From the NCBI GenBank assembly GCA_023101885.1, contig JALPQD010000626.1, positions 744,001-808,000 on the forward strand: a stretch of DNA of 64,000 nucleotides. Direction: 5' to 3'. Under the pieces are notes generated by a model. The model did not search any database, had not been told where the DNA came from, and saw only the letters and a list, made by a program, of their open reading frames with translations. Shown in pieces: positions 32,878-45,500 of the stretch; the first letter of the stretch is position 1, and every line of letters starts with the position of its first letter. This DNA comes from Typhlomys cinereus. Taxonomy: Eukaryota; Chordata; Mammalia; Rodentia; Platacanthomyidae. A program made the translations under genes and the position numbers.

Positions 32878-34100
32878 CCTTAACAAAATTAACCAAACAA
32901 TCTCAAAATTAATATGGACTCACAGAAGGCCCAGGATATCGAGAACAATCCTGAGCATCAAAAACACTGGTGGAGGTATCACCATAACAAACCTTCATCC
33001 AAAATACAAATCTATAGTAATCAAAACAGCCTGGTCTTGTCTCCAAAATAGACATGTAGATCAATGGATAAGGGTTGAAGTCCCAGATATAAGCCCACAC
33101 AGTTACAGCCATTTGATCTTTCACAAAGGGGCCCAAAAATTCAATGGAAAAAGAACAGCATCTTCAACAAATGGTGCTTACATAACTAAATATCCCCATT
33201 CTTAAGATTAAAACTGGACTTATAATCATGCACAAAAATTAATTCCAACTGGATCAAGGACTTTAATATTAGGCCAGAGACTACAAAAACACTTGTTTAA
33301 AGTGTCAGGAACTCAAGTGAGTTGATTGGGCTCGGCCAACAGTTTCTAAACAGAAATCCAATAGCACAGTCTCTAGAACCAACACTCAACAAGTGGGATC
33401 TTATGAAACTAAAGAGCTTCTGTTCAGATAAAGAGATTGTGAAATGAACAAAAAGGCACCCAATAGAATGGGAGAAAATCTTCACTAACTGCATATCTGT
33501 TGGAGCTATATTATCCAGAATGTACAAAGAACATATAAAACTAAACACCAAAGAGATAAATAGCCCAATTAAAAATTGGGCCTAAGAACTGAAAAGAAAC
33601 ATTTCAAGGGACAAAATTGAAATGTCTAAGAAATATCTTTAAAAATGCCTCATATCCCATAGCCCTCAAGGAAATGCAAATCAATTATCTTGAGATATCA
33701 TCTCACCCCAGTCAGGATGGCAAAAATCCACAATAATAAAAGCAACAGAATGCTGGAGAGGATGTGGACACAAGTGAACTCTGAAACATTGCTGGTGGGA
33801 ATACAGGCTTATACAACCACTTTGTAAATCAGTGTGGCGATTTGCAAAAGGGTTAAGCATTGAAATGCCTATGACCCTGCTATTCCACTATTTTGAATAA
33901 TCCTCCGTAATGCAGAAATTCACTACAGTGACACAAGGACAGCCATGTTAATTGCAGTACTATTTACAATAGCAAAGTTATGGAATCAACCCAAATGATC
34001 AACAGTTGAGGAATGGATAATGAAAATGTGGCACATTTACTCAGCCATCACACAAAATGAACTCATAAAATTTGCAGGACATGGATGGAATTCAAAAAAA
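32878..34100 (+). pseudogene. LINE-1 ORF2 C-terminal pseudogene (inverted part of copy e)
   Basis: This is a plus-strand remnant of reverse transcriptase thumb and C-terminal sequence, related to the frames at 38261-37360 on the minus strand. It has many stops and frameshifts and no open frame over about 85 codons. Confidence 0.75.
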
Positions 34101-34282
34101 TTATATTGAGTGAAGAAAAGAAAGATAGACAATATGTGTACTCCTTAATAAGTGGATCTTAGTTCCAAACCCACTAATGACATATTCAAAGGTAAATCTC
34201 TGTAATACTCATTGTATTTGCAAAGGATTATACACAAGAGGGAAGGAAAAGGAGGGCCTAAAAGTAAAGGAGATAGATAGGG

Positions 34283-34803
34283 TGTCACAGTTAAGCACAG
34301 ATGTCAACTTGACTGTTGAGGGTTTGAGCTCTGGACACAGTTGTAGAGAGTTGATGGTTGAGTTAAGCCCAGAGCAAACCTGAAGGAGATTGTCTAGCTG
34401 ATAGGAAAGACTCAGCCCATGGTGGGTGGGATTAGTCCCTGGATAAATCACAGAGAGCTAGAGAGTTGGTATCCTTCTGTTCACTTGGCTAGACATGCTG
34501 ATCTGGCAAGTAAGGATTGTCCGTCTCTCAGCCATTATATGGTGATGGTGGAAGGCATGAAAACCACCTTATGGCAAGTTCATGGTTTGAAAACTCAAAT
34601 TCCTTCAGGGGCTGAAAGCCCAAGTTAAAGCCATTTCTTACCCTTTGGATGTTTGGCTGCCTAAAAGAGGTTTTTCCTCTCTCTCGGCCCTGGTGTTGGT
34701 GCATGCTCTCCCTTCAAGCTGGACTGAGAACTGTAACCAGACTGTTGTAAAAAAGTAAACTCCTTGTTTCCTTAAGCTGTGTGATGGTCATTTATCAGCA
34801 ACC
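34283..34803 (+). repeat. MaLR LTR derivative containing interior sequence
   Basis: The plus-strand LTR begins tgtcacagttaagcac and ends tttatcagcaacca. It matches the LTRs at 1283-1706 and 2891-3314 (in reverse orientation) at both ends. The middle (about 34558-34685) instead matches the interior of that MaLR near 2370-2500, including ttccttcaggggctgaaagc. It is therefore LTR-interior-LTR fused by deletion, or a variant LTR that acquired interior sequence. Confidence 0.75.
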
Positions 34804-35227
34804 ACTTACCTTCCTGATAACTTTGGACTGAACAGGTTGGATCTGACCCATCAGGGAGAATATATGGACTGACAGACGGTAACCATCTGGCAAATGGAAC
34901 ACTGACCCCCCCCACACACACACTGCTGTGTCCTACTCCTATTCTTTCATCTAACTTTGAATCTCCTCTTATATTAAGACCTTTATTTAAACAGTCTTTT
35001 ATAGTTGGATAGGAGGTGATCTTCTATACCAATTGGAATGTAGCCAAGGAAAGCAAAACTGAAAACAACAACAAACCATAATTCAGAATACCAAAGATCC
35101 TACATTACTCACTGGGAACCAGACCAGACTGGCAAAATAATCTTCCCATCCTAAAGCTCAGTGAACCTTGCGAAAAAGGGGGCAGCAAAAGCTTGTATGG
35201 TTAAGAAAAAAACAAAATGTAGTAGAA

Positions 35228-36237
35228 TTTTTTAATATTTATTTATTTTTCCACTCAAACAAACTTGATAGGTACCCTATTGCCCTCCCTCCCTCCATCC
35301 CTCCCTGGATCCCTTGTTCCCTCCCTCCTTTTCCCCTTTCCCCCCTCCCTTTCTCCCATTGTCCCCTCCCCCATCCCTAGAGCATCTTTTAGTGTGCATG
35401 TCAAACTTTCTTCTGGGTCCTCCTCTCTGATGAGGTATAATGACTCAGTAGCATAGCCTAAAGTACTTTCTGGTGTTCCCCTTTAGTACAGGAACACTAT
35501 TGTGGCTGTTAATCACTTGCCTCTAAGCATCCTACTGCCTGTGATCTATACTAGACTTTGGGGGGGTCAATGATAAGTTGGTCATTGCGCAGGTCATGCA
35601 AAGTCTTATTATGATTACTTTGGCACTAAATTGTGTGGAGTATCTTGCATGTTGAAGCTCCTCCCCATCATTAGGCTAATACAATCTTATGGCCTCCTCT
35701 TCCATAAAATTCCCTGAGCTTTAGGATGGGGAAAGGTTAGGCTGGCCTGGTTCCACGTGGTTGATATAGTCTCTGATGTTCTAAATTTTGGTTTGTTGAT
35801 TATTTTTTTCAGTTTTGTTGCACCTGCACTGCCCTTAGCTCCATCCTGATGGGTATTGGATGTCACCCTCTGGCCACAGATAAAAGTCTATTAAAATAGA
35901 GTCTTATTGTAAGAGTATATTCAAAGGTAGATGGACTAACAGTAGGAGACCATGGTGAGTAGGGGGGTCAGTCACTCATTTGCAAAATGGTTACCTTTTG
36001 TCTGCCAGACTGTATGCCCTCCCTTTCTGGTGAGATCAAAACCCAACATTGCAAATGACCAGGAAGGGAAGACTGCAAGCTTAATCAGATATCTCATTAC
36101 TTACTTACAGACCTTGATGGTGATATCACACCTTGCAATATTTTATGGTGGCGTATTTTGTCTGCTGTAGCATGATCCTCTCTCTCCTTGTTTCTGGTGG
36201 GGCCCTCCTTCCCCTTCCCTCTCTACTTATAATCTTT
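35228..36237 (-). mobile_element. Older LINE-1 3' UTR (copy g, left segment)
   Basis: The minus-strand LINE-1 3' end starts with a T-rich block at 35228-35250, followed by pyrimidine-rich UTR. It is cut at 36237 by the young copy h and resumes at 42580. Confidence 0.85.
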
Positions 36238-37359
36238 TTTTTTTACATTTTTTATTATTATGTCAGCTCATACAAACTTAATAGGTACACCAGTTCCCTC
36301 TCTCCCTCCTCCTCCCCCCGAACCCCCTACTCCCCCTCCCCTCACCCCTCCTTCCCCATCCCCCAGTGCCTCCCGCCCCAATTCCCAGAGAGTCCTTTCT
36401 TGTGCATGCCTGATTCTCCTCTGAGCCCTCCTCTCCGATGATATACAAGGACCCAGTGGCCATTCCTTGAACCCTTTCCTGTGTTCCCCTTAAGTATAGG
36501 AACACTGCTGTGGCTGCCAATCCCTTGCCTCCAAGGATCTTGGTGCCTTTAGCAGATGCTAGACTTTGTGAGGTCAATAGTGTGTTGGACATTGCTCAGG
36601 GCATGCAAAGTCCAGTTATGATTGCTTTGGAACTAACTTGTGTGGAGTATCTTGCAAGTCATTGCTCCTCCCATCCTTTTGCTCTTACACTCTTCCCGCC
36701 CCCTCTTCCACAAATGTCCCTGAGCTTCAGGATGGGGAGAGATTAGGCTGGCCTAGTTCTAGGTGGTTGATATAGAGTCTCTGAAGTTCTGGATTGTGGT
36801 TTGTTGATTTTCTTTTGCAGTTTTGCTGCTCCTGCAATGCCCTTCACTCCATCGTGATGGGCACTGTATGTCACCCCCTGGTCAGAGACAAAAAGCTGTT
36901 AATCTAGAGTCTTGTTATAAGAGCACATTCAAAGGTAAATGTATTAAAAGTAGGAAACCACAGTGAGGGACGGGTCTATCGCCCATTTGCAAAATGGCTA
37001 CTTTTTATCTGCCAGACTATATGCCCTCCTCTTCTAGTGAGATCATACCCCCTCAGTAGTAAATGATCAGGAAAAAAAGTCGGTGAACTTAATCAGATGT
37101 CTCATTACTTATTTGAGTCCTTGATGGAGGCCTGTTTTCTCTGCTGTAACATGGTCCCCTCTCTCCTTGTTTCTGGTGTGGCCCCGCTACCCCATCCCTC
37201 CTGTTCATAATCCTTGCAATTACTGTAGGTATTACAGAGATTTTTCTTTGTCTCTAGGTAGGCTAGGTGCATTTGGTACTAGGAGCCACCTATTAGGGAG
37301 TACATACGGTGCTTAATTTTCTGGGTCTGGGATACTTCACTTAATATAATTGTTTCTAA

Positions 37360-40300
37360 TTACATCCATTTCCCGGCAAATTCCAGTAATTCATCATTTT
37401 TGATGGCTGAGTAGTACTCCATTGTATAGATGTACCAAAGTTTCCTTATCCACTCGTCAACTGTTGGACATTTGGGCTGATTCCATGACTTTGCTATTGT
37501 AAACAGTGCTGCTATGAACATGGTCGAGCTTGTGCTATCGAGGTGAACCTCTGCTGCATGGGGGGTTATTCCCAAAAGTGGAATAGCAGGGTCATATGGC
37601 ATTTCAATCTTTAATTTCTTTAAGAATCTCCAGACGGCTCGCCAGAGTGGCTGTATGAGCCTGCATTCCCACCAGCAATGTAGAAGAGTTCCCCTCTCTC
37701 CACATCCTCTCCAGCATTTGCTGTTTTTTGTATTGTGGATTTTTGCCATCCTGACCGGGGTGAGATGATATCTCAGGGAAGTTTTGATTTGCATTTCCCT
37801 GATGGCTAAGGAAGTGGAGCATTTTTTCAGATATTTGTTAGACATTTTAATTTCATCCCTGGTAAAGTTTCTTTGAAGTTCCAAGACCCATTTTTTAATT
37901 GGGCCATTGGTTTCCTTGGTGTTTAGTTTTCTAAGTTCTTTGTGCACTCTGGACAGCAGAGCTCTATCAGATGTGTGGTTAGTGAAGATTTTCTCCCATT
38001 CTGTGGGTTGCCGTTGAGCTCCTGTTACAATCACTTTATCTGAACAGGAGCTCTTTAATTTCACAAGATCCCAACTGTTGAGAGTTGGTAGCAGTGACTG
38101 TGCCATTGGATGTCTGTTTAGGAAATGTTGGCCTAGCCCAATCAGCTCGAGGGAGTTCCCTATCTTTCAACTATGGTTTTTATAGTCTCTGGCCTGATAT
38201 CAAGGTCCTTGATCCATTTGGAATTAAGTCTTGTACATGGTGACAAGTACGGGTCCAGCTTTAATCTTCTGCATGTGGGGATCCAATTTTGCCAGCACCA
38301 TTTGTTGAAGATGCTGTTCTTTTTCCATTGGATTCTTTGGGCCCTTTGTCAAAGATCAAATGGCTGTAATTTTGTGGGTTTATATCTGGGTCTTCAACCC
38401 TTATCCATTGATCTGTGTGTCTATTTTGGAGCCAGTACCAGGCTGTTTTTATAACTATGGATTTGTAGTATAGACTAAGGTTTGGTATGGTAATACCTCC
38501 AGCAGTGTTTTTGTTACTCAGGATTGTCTTTGCTATCCTGGGTCTTTTGTGCCTCCATATGAACTTTGAGATTGTTTGGTCAACTTCTTTGAAGAATTGC
38601 TTTGGGATTTTAATTGGTATTGCATTGAATTTGTATATTGCCTTTGGTAGGATGGTCATTTTTACAATGTTGATTCTGCCAATCCAGGAACAAGGGAGGT
38701 CTTTCCACCTTCTGGTGTCTTCTGCTATTTCTTTCTTGAGGGTTTTAAAGTTTTCATTGTAAAGGTCTTTTATCTCCTTGGTTAGGTTTATACCAAGGTA
38801 TTTCATTTTTTTAGGGGCTATAGTAAATGGGATTGTTTCTCTCAAGGTTTTTTCACTTCTTTCATTCTGGGCATATAGGAAGGCCTCTGATTTTTGCACA
38901 TTTATTTTGTATCCTGCCACCCTGCTGAACTTCTCAATTAGTTCCAGGAGCTTCCTGTTGGAGTTTTTGGGATCACTCAGGTATAAGATCATGTCATCTG
39001 CAAATAGGGATAGTTTGACTTCTTCCTTGCCGATTTGAATCCCTCTTATGTCCCTTTCCTGTCTTATGGCTTCAGCTAAGACTTCAAGTACAATATTGAA
39101 TAGAAGTGGTAAGAGTGGACAGCCTTGTCTAGTTCCTGATCGAAGTGGGAATGCTTCCAATTGTTCCCCATTGAGCATAATCCTTGCTGTGGGCTTGTTG
39201 TATACAGCTTTTATTATATGGATAAAGGTTCCTTCCATTCCTACTGTCTCTAGCGTTTTGATCATAAAAGGCTGTTGGATCTTGTCAAAGGCTTTTTCTG
39301 CATCTATTGAGTTTATCATGTGGTCTTGGACTTTGGACTGGTTTACATGATGAATTACATTTATTGATTTGCGTATGTTGAACCAACCTTCTGTGCCGGG
39401 GATGAAGCCTACTTGGTCACCGCGAATGATCTTTTTAATGTGTTTTTTAATCCGATTTGCTAAGACTTTGTTGAGAATCTTTGTGTCTGTGTTCATCAGA
39501 GAGATCGGCCTATAGTTTTCTTTTTTAAGTGAATCTTTAGGGTTTTGGATTAAAATAATATTAGCTTCATAGAAGGAATTTGGTAGTGTTCCTTCCTTTG
39601 CTACTTGATGGAACAGTTTAAGGAGTATTGGTGTTATTAACTCCTTAAATGTCTGGTAGAACTCTATGCTGAATCCATGTGGTCCAGGACATTTTTTGGT
39701 GGGAAGATTTGAGATTACTTCTTCAACTTCCTTATATGTTATAGGACTATTTAAATAATTCACAACTTCCTGATTCAATTTAGGTAAGTTGTGTTTGCTT
39801 AGGAATTCATCCATCTCTTTGTGTTGTCAAAGAGTATAAGTTTTTGAAATATGATGTTATAATTCTCTGGATTTCTTGGGTATCAGTAGTGATAACTACA
39901 TGTTCATTTCTAATTTTGTTAATTTGGGTTTTCTCTCTCTTGCTTTTGGTTAATTTAGCTAGGGGTGTATCAATCCTATTGATTTTTTCAAAGAACAAGC
40001 TTTTTGACTGGTTGGTTTTTTCTATCGTTTTCTTAATCTCGATTTCAGATAATTCTCCCCTTATTTTGCTAATCTCCTCTCTTCTACTACTTTTGGGATC
40101 AGATTGCTCTAGTTTCTCTAAAGCTTTAAGCTGCATTGTTAAGTTGTTTATTTCTGATGTTTCCATTTTTTTGATGTAGGCATTAAGAGCTATGAACTTA
40201 CCTCTTAGAACAGCTTTCATTGTGTCCCAGAGATTTTGGTAAGTTGTATTTTCATTATCGCTCACTTTCAGGAAATCTTGAATTTCCTTTTTAATTTCTT

Positions 40301-41089
40301 CCAGAATACAGTTCTCATTCAGCATCATATTGTTAAGTTTCCATGAGTTAGTGTATTTTCTCTTGTTTGTTGTGTTGTGGATGTCCCGCTTTAGGCCATG
40401 GTGGTCTGACAGGGGACAGGTTAAAATTTTAAATTTTTGTATATGTGTAGATTCGTTTTGTGGCCCAGTATGTGATCTATTTTGGAGAAAGTTCCGTGTG
40501 CTGCTGAGAAAAATGTGTATTCTTTGGTGTGTGGGTGAAAAGTTCGATAGAGATCTGTAAGGTCCATTTCTTTAAGGATTTGATTAAGCTCCAAAGTGTC
40601 TCTGTTAAGCTTTTGGCCTGTTGATCTATCCCATGTTGAGAGGGTGGTGTTGAAGTCCCCAAGAATTATCGTTTGGGGGTTGATTTCTTGCTTTAGACGC
40701 TGTAGGGTTTTCTTAATGAATGTGGAGGGGTCCGTATTGGGGGCATATATGTTCAGTATTGTGAAGTCTTCCTGGTGAATTGTACCTGTGACTAAAATGT
40801 AGTATCTATCTGTGTCTCTTATGATTTTCTTTGGTTTGAAGTCCACTTTGTCTGATATCATAATGGCTACCCCTGCCTGTCTTCTGCTTCCATTAGCTTG
40901 TAGAATTGTTGACCAGCCTTTTATTTTTAGGGCATGCATATGTTTTGTGGTGAGATGGATTTCCTGCAGGCAGCAGATTGATGGATTGTGATTTTTAATC
41001 CAAATCTGTAATCTGTGTCTCTTGATCGGTGAGTTAATTCCATTAACATTTAGTGTTATAATGGAGAAACTATTTTTAATTCCAGACAC
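37360..41089 (-). pseudogene. LINE-1 ORF2 (endonuclease/reverse transcriptase), few lesions
   Basis: About 1,240 codons are recoverable in pieces. The N-terminal endonuclease (41089-40421) shows LNVNGIN and CCLQEIHL motifs with the catalytic asparagine and glutamate. A linker piece covers 40328-39807. The reverse transcriptase (39814-38261) has the FADD catalytic motif at 38993-39004. The C-terminus (38106-37360) has a [18 protein letters not shown] cysteine/histidine knuckle. Breaks lie near 40420, 39810 and 38265; the last is a frameshift just after the SSTNGAG segment. The enzyme would nick DNA and carry out target-primed reverse transcription. Confidence 0.92.
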
Positions 41090-41139
41090 TTATTATGTTT
41101 AGTAGTTTTTATAAGTATATTGTTTCGCTTTTAATGGTG

Positions 41140-42204
41140 TTATACTTGCCTTCTGTTCTCCTGGATATGCCTGTTTTTTTCTTCACGCTTGAGTATCATT
41201 TCTAGCATTTTTTGAAGGCCTCGCTTGGTGGGCATGTATCCCTTCAAGTTGTCTTTGTGCTGGAAGATTTTTCTTTCTCCCTCGATCATGACGGATAGTT
41301 TTGCAGGGTAAATCATCCTGGTTTTACATTTTTGCTCATTCAATACTTGAAGTATGTCTCTCCAAGATCTTCTTGCTTTTACTGTTTCGACTGAGAAGTC
41401 ATTTGTTATTTTAATAGGTTTACCTTTAAAAGTGACTTGTTTTTTCTCCCTTGAAGCTCTCAGCACCAGTTGTTTATCTTGAATGTGGAGTGTTTTCACT
41501 ATTATTTGCCATGGCATGCTTCTGTTTTGGTCGTATCTGTTTGATGTGCGGAATGCCTCTTGTATATGGATGAGCCTGTCTTTTTTTAGACGAGGGAATT
41601 TTTCCTTGATGATAGTTTGAAAAATTTCCTCAGGGGTGGTATTTTGAGATTCTTGCTCTGGTATTCCATGAATACACATATTAGGCTTCTTCAGGGTGTC
41701 CCATATCTCTTGAATATTTCTCTCAAGTATCTTTTTGGCTTTAGCTACATCTTCTATTGAGCTGGTTAATACTCCCACTTTATCTTCAAGGTCTGAAATT
41801 CTGTTTTCTGCTTCATTAGTTCTGCTGATAAGACTCTCTGTGGAGTTCTAGGTTGAAGATAACTTGTCTTTTAGCTCAGTTTTAAACTCTGCTTGAGTCT
41901 GTTTTAACTGCTCTATGCCTGTTTTTGTTTCTTGCACTGTTTTTCTCAATTCCTCCAAGTGTCTGTTGTGTTCCTCTTCAAAGCGATTGATTTGATTATT
42001 TAATTCCTCCCAGATTTCCTCTTTCATAGTATTGAACATGGTAATGATTATATTTTGAAAGTCGTTATCCTGGGTCAGGCCTTCTTGGCCATTTTCCATG
42101 GGTTTGTTCGGGTTGGAGTCTAACATTATGGGATTAATTCCTTCAGTGCGAGATTTGTTTACTTGAGTGTTGTTTCTCATGGATTTGCACTTTGACTTTG
42201 GCAT
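41140..42204 (-). pseudogene. LINE-1 ORF1 with a single internal stop
   Basis: This ORF encodes the LINE-1 RNA chaperone that coats the transcript, about 354 codons from MPKSKCKSMRNN at 42204. The N-terminal half is coiled coil (NRFEEEHNRHLEELRKTVQE). The C-terminal half holds the RNA-recognition and C-terminal domains (FPRLKKDRLIHIQEAFRTSN, VMIEGERKIFQHKDNLKGYM). The only break seen is a tag at 41848-41850, where sister copies have a glutamine codon in the QNSTESL segment. ORF2 begins 50 bp downstream. Confidence 0.9.
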
Positions 42205-42579
42205 TGTCTTTTTAACTCTTAAGATCTTCTTTCAATTTCTGTGTGTTTTTCACTAAACTGAATTATTTGGCCTAGGGTTTGGGGTGGGCAGAGACGGAGC
42301 TTACTTAGGCTGAGGTGAGTCCAGGCTGGACTCCCCATCCTGGGCGGCGGAGTGGAGGGAAGGGAGGATGGGGCGGACGGTGAGGGCGCTATTTAACCTG
42401 GGGGACCTGGGGGCGGGGCCCAGGTGCAGAGGGCGTGTCCCCCTCCTCCCAGGCCTTCTGCACGGCGGCTCCGGCTGGATGGTGGGAGGAGCTGGGTCCC
42501 CTGGGTGGCCTGGGGGTTCTGGGGGTGGTGCACAGACGGAGCTTACCTGGGTTGCGCGGTGAGGCCCGGCTGGACCTCC
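42205..42579 (-). promoter_or_regulatory. LINE-1 5' UTR promoter with tandem monomers (copy h)
   Basis: This region is GC-rich, unlike the rest of the element. A motif, agacggagcttac, then a tgaggycaggctggac-type block, recurs with a period of 242 bp (agacgga at 42292 and 42534), giving about 1.2-1.5 monomers. Tandem 5' monomers are the promoter layout of mouse and rat LINE-1. Frames here (42368-42690 on the plus strand) are composition artefacts. Confidence 0.8.
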
Positions 42580-45500
42580 ACTTATAATCTTTGCAATTAC
42601 TCTAGGTATTACAGAGAACTATCTTTGAGTGTATCACTAAGTGGGTTTGGTACTAGGATCCACCTATTAGGGAATACATACAAAACTTAATTTTCTATGT
42701 CTGGGATATTTCACTTAATAATTTTTTTATTCCATCCATTTCCTGGCAAGTTGCATTAATTCATTGTTTTTGATGGCTGAGTAGTATTCCATTGCATAAA
42801 TGTACCACATTTTCCTTATCCACTCACCAACTGTTGGACATTTGGGTTGATTCCATAACTTTGCTATTGTACAAAATGCTGCTATGAACATGGCTGTGCT
42901 TGTACTATCGAGGTGAATTTTTGCTGTATGGGGGATTATTCCCAAGAGTGGAATAGCAGGGTCATACGACATTTCAATCTTTAACTTTTTTAAGAATCAC
43001 CAGATGGCTCGCCAGAGTGGTTGTATAAGCCTGCATTCCCATCAGCAATGTAGGAGAGTTCCCTTCTCTCCACATCCCCTCCAGCATTTGTTGTTGTTTG
43101 TATTGTGGAGTTTTGCCATTCTAACTGTGGTGAGATAATATCTCAGGGAGGTTTTCATTTGCATTTCCCTGATGGCTAAGGATGCAGAGCATGTTTTAAG
43201 ATATTTGTTAGACATTTCAAATTCTTTCCTGGTAAAATTTCTTTCAAGTTCAAGGGCCCATTTTTTAATTGGGCCATTTGTTTCCATGGTGTTTAGTTTT
43301 CTAAGTTCTTTTTGCACTCTGGATAATAGAGCTCTATCAGATATGTGGTTAATGAAGATTTTCTCCCATTCTGTGGGTTGCCTTTGTGCTCGAGTTATAA
43401 TCCTTTTATCTGAACAGAAGCTCTTTAATTTCATAAGATCCCATTTGTTGCATGTTGGTTGTATTACTGTTGGATTTCCAATTGGTAAATATTGGCCTAG
43501 TCCAATCAGCTCAAGGGAATTCCCTACCCATTCAACTAAGGTTTTTATAGTCTCTGTCCTTATATTGAGGTTCTTAATCCATTTGGAAGTAAGTCTTGTA
43601 CATGGTGACAAGTATGGGTCCAGTTTTAATCTTCTGCATGTGGAGATCCAGTTTTGCCAGCACCATTTGTTGAAGATGCTATTCTTTTGCCATTGGATTT
43701 TTGGGCCCCTTTGTCAAAGATCAAATGGCTATAATTGTGTGGGCTTATATCTGGGCCTTCAATCCTTATCCATTGATCTGTGCGTCTATTTTGGAGCCAG
43801 TACCAGGCTGTTTTTACAACTAGGTAGTATAGACTAAGGTTTGGTGTGGTTATACCTCCAGCAGTGTTTTTGTTACTCAGGATTTCTTTTGCTATCCTGG
43901 GTCTTTTGTGCCTCCATATGAATTTTGAGACTATTTGATCAACCTCTTTATAGAATTGCTTTGGGATTTTGATTGGTATAGCATTGAATCTGTATATTGC
44001 TTTTGGTAGGATGGTCATTTTTATGATATTGATTTTGCCAATCCAGGAACATGGGAAGTCTTTCCACCTTCTGGTGTCTTCTGAAATTTCTTTCTTTAGG
44101 GTTTTAAAGTTTTCATTCTAAAGGTCTCTTACTTCCTTCGTTAGGTTTATACTAAAGTATTTCATTTTTTTAGGGGCTACAGTAAATGGGATTGTTTCTC
44201 TCAAGGCTTTTTCACTTCTTTCATTCTGGGCATATAGGAAGACCACTGATTTCTGTACATTTATTTTGTATCCTGCCACCTTGCTGAACTCCTGTATTAG
44301 TTCCAGGAGCTTCCTGGTGGAGTTTTTAGGATCACTCAGGTATAAGATCATGTCATCTGCAAATAGAGATAACATGACTTCTTCCTTGACAATTTGAATC
44401 CCTTTTATGTCCCTTTCTTGTCTTATTGCTTCAGCTAAGACTTCAAGTACAATATTGAATAGAAGTGGTGAGAGTGGACATCCTTGTCTAGTTCCTGATC
44501 GAAGGGAATGTTTCAAGTTTTTCCCCATTAAGAATAATCCTTGCTGTAGGCTTGTTGTATACAGCATTTATTATATTTGATAAAGGTTCCTTCCATTCCT
44601 ACTGTCTCTGGCGTTTTTATAATAAAGGGCTGTTGGATCTTGTCAAATGCTTTTTCTGCATCTATTGAGAGTATCATGTGGTCTTGAATTTTGGACTGGA
44701 TTATATGATGAATTATGATTTTTGATTTGCATATGTTGAACCAACTTGCGTGCCTAGTATAAACCTACGTGATCCCCATGAATGATTTTTTTGATGTTTT
44801 TGAATCCAATTTGCTAAGACTTTGTTGAGAATCTTTGCATCTGTGTTCATCAAAGTTTTTTTTAAGTGTATCTTTAGTAGGTTTTGGGATTAAGATGATA
44901 TTAGCTTCATAGAAAGAATTTGGTAGTGTTTCTTCCTTTCTATTTGATGGAACAGTTTAAGGAGTATTGGTGATATTAGCTCCTTAAATGTCTGGTGGAA
45001 CTTTGTGCTGAATCCATCTGGTCCAGGATATTTTTTATTGAGAAGATTCGAGATTACTTCATCGATTTCCTCATATGTTATAGGACTATTTAAATAATTC
45101 ACAACTTCCAGATTCATTTTGATAAGTTGTGCTTACTTAGGAATTCATCCATTTCTTTTGTGTTTCACAGAGTATGTTTTTGAAGTATGACATTATAATA
45201 CTCTGAATTTCATGGATATCAGTAGTCATAACTCCATTTTCATTTCTAATATGGTTAATTTGGATTTTCTCTCTTGCTTTTGATTAATTTAGCTAGGGGT
45301 ATATCAATCTTATTGATTTTTTCAAAGAAACAGCTTTTTGACTGGTTGATTCTCTATATCATTTTCCTAATCTCAATTTTGGATATTTCTCCCCTGATTT
45401 TACTGTTTTCCTCTCTTCTACTGCTTTAGGGATTGGATTGCTCTAGTGTCTCTAAAGCTTTGAGCTGCATTGTAAAGTTTTTACTTGTGGTGGTCTGATA

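Larger units (their letters stand above)
31855..35195 (-). mobile_element. Twin-primed (5'-inverted) LINE-1, copy e
   Basis: The left part (31855-32877) is LINE-1 3' UTR on the minus strand with a T-rich tail at 31855-31875. At 32878 the orientation flips to plus: ORF2 from the thumb region through the C-terminus (32878-34100), then 3' UTR to 35195. The inverted part ends at roughly the consensus position where the minus part begins, with about 90 bp of overlap. That is the structure expected from twin priming. Two LTRs were inserted later, at 31945-32373 and 34283-34803. Confidence 0.75.
36238..42579 (-). mobile_element. Near full-length young LINE-1 (copy h)
   Basis: This 6.34-kb minus-strand element is flanked by a perfect 13-bp target duplication, acttataatcttt, at 36225-36237 and 42580-42592. 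In transcription order it has a GC-rich 5' UTR with tandem monomers (42579-42205), ORF1 (42204-41140), a 50-bp spacer, ORF2 (41089-37360), and a 3' UTR with a purine-rich tract and poly(A) (T run 36235-36243). It inserted into the 3' UTR of older copy g. ORF1 has one internal stop and ORF2 has about three breaks, so it is structurally complete but inactive. Confidence 0.93.

Noticed and set aside
42368..42690. GC-rich frames suggesting a CpG-island gene start
   Set aside because: The GC-rich block is the monomeric 5' UTR of a minus-strand LINE-1.
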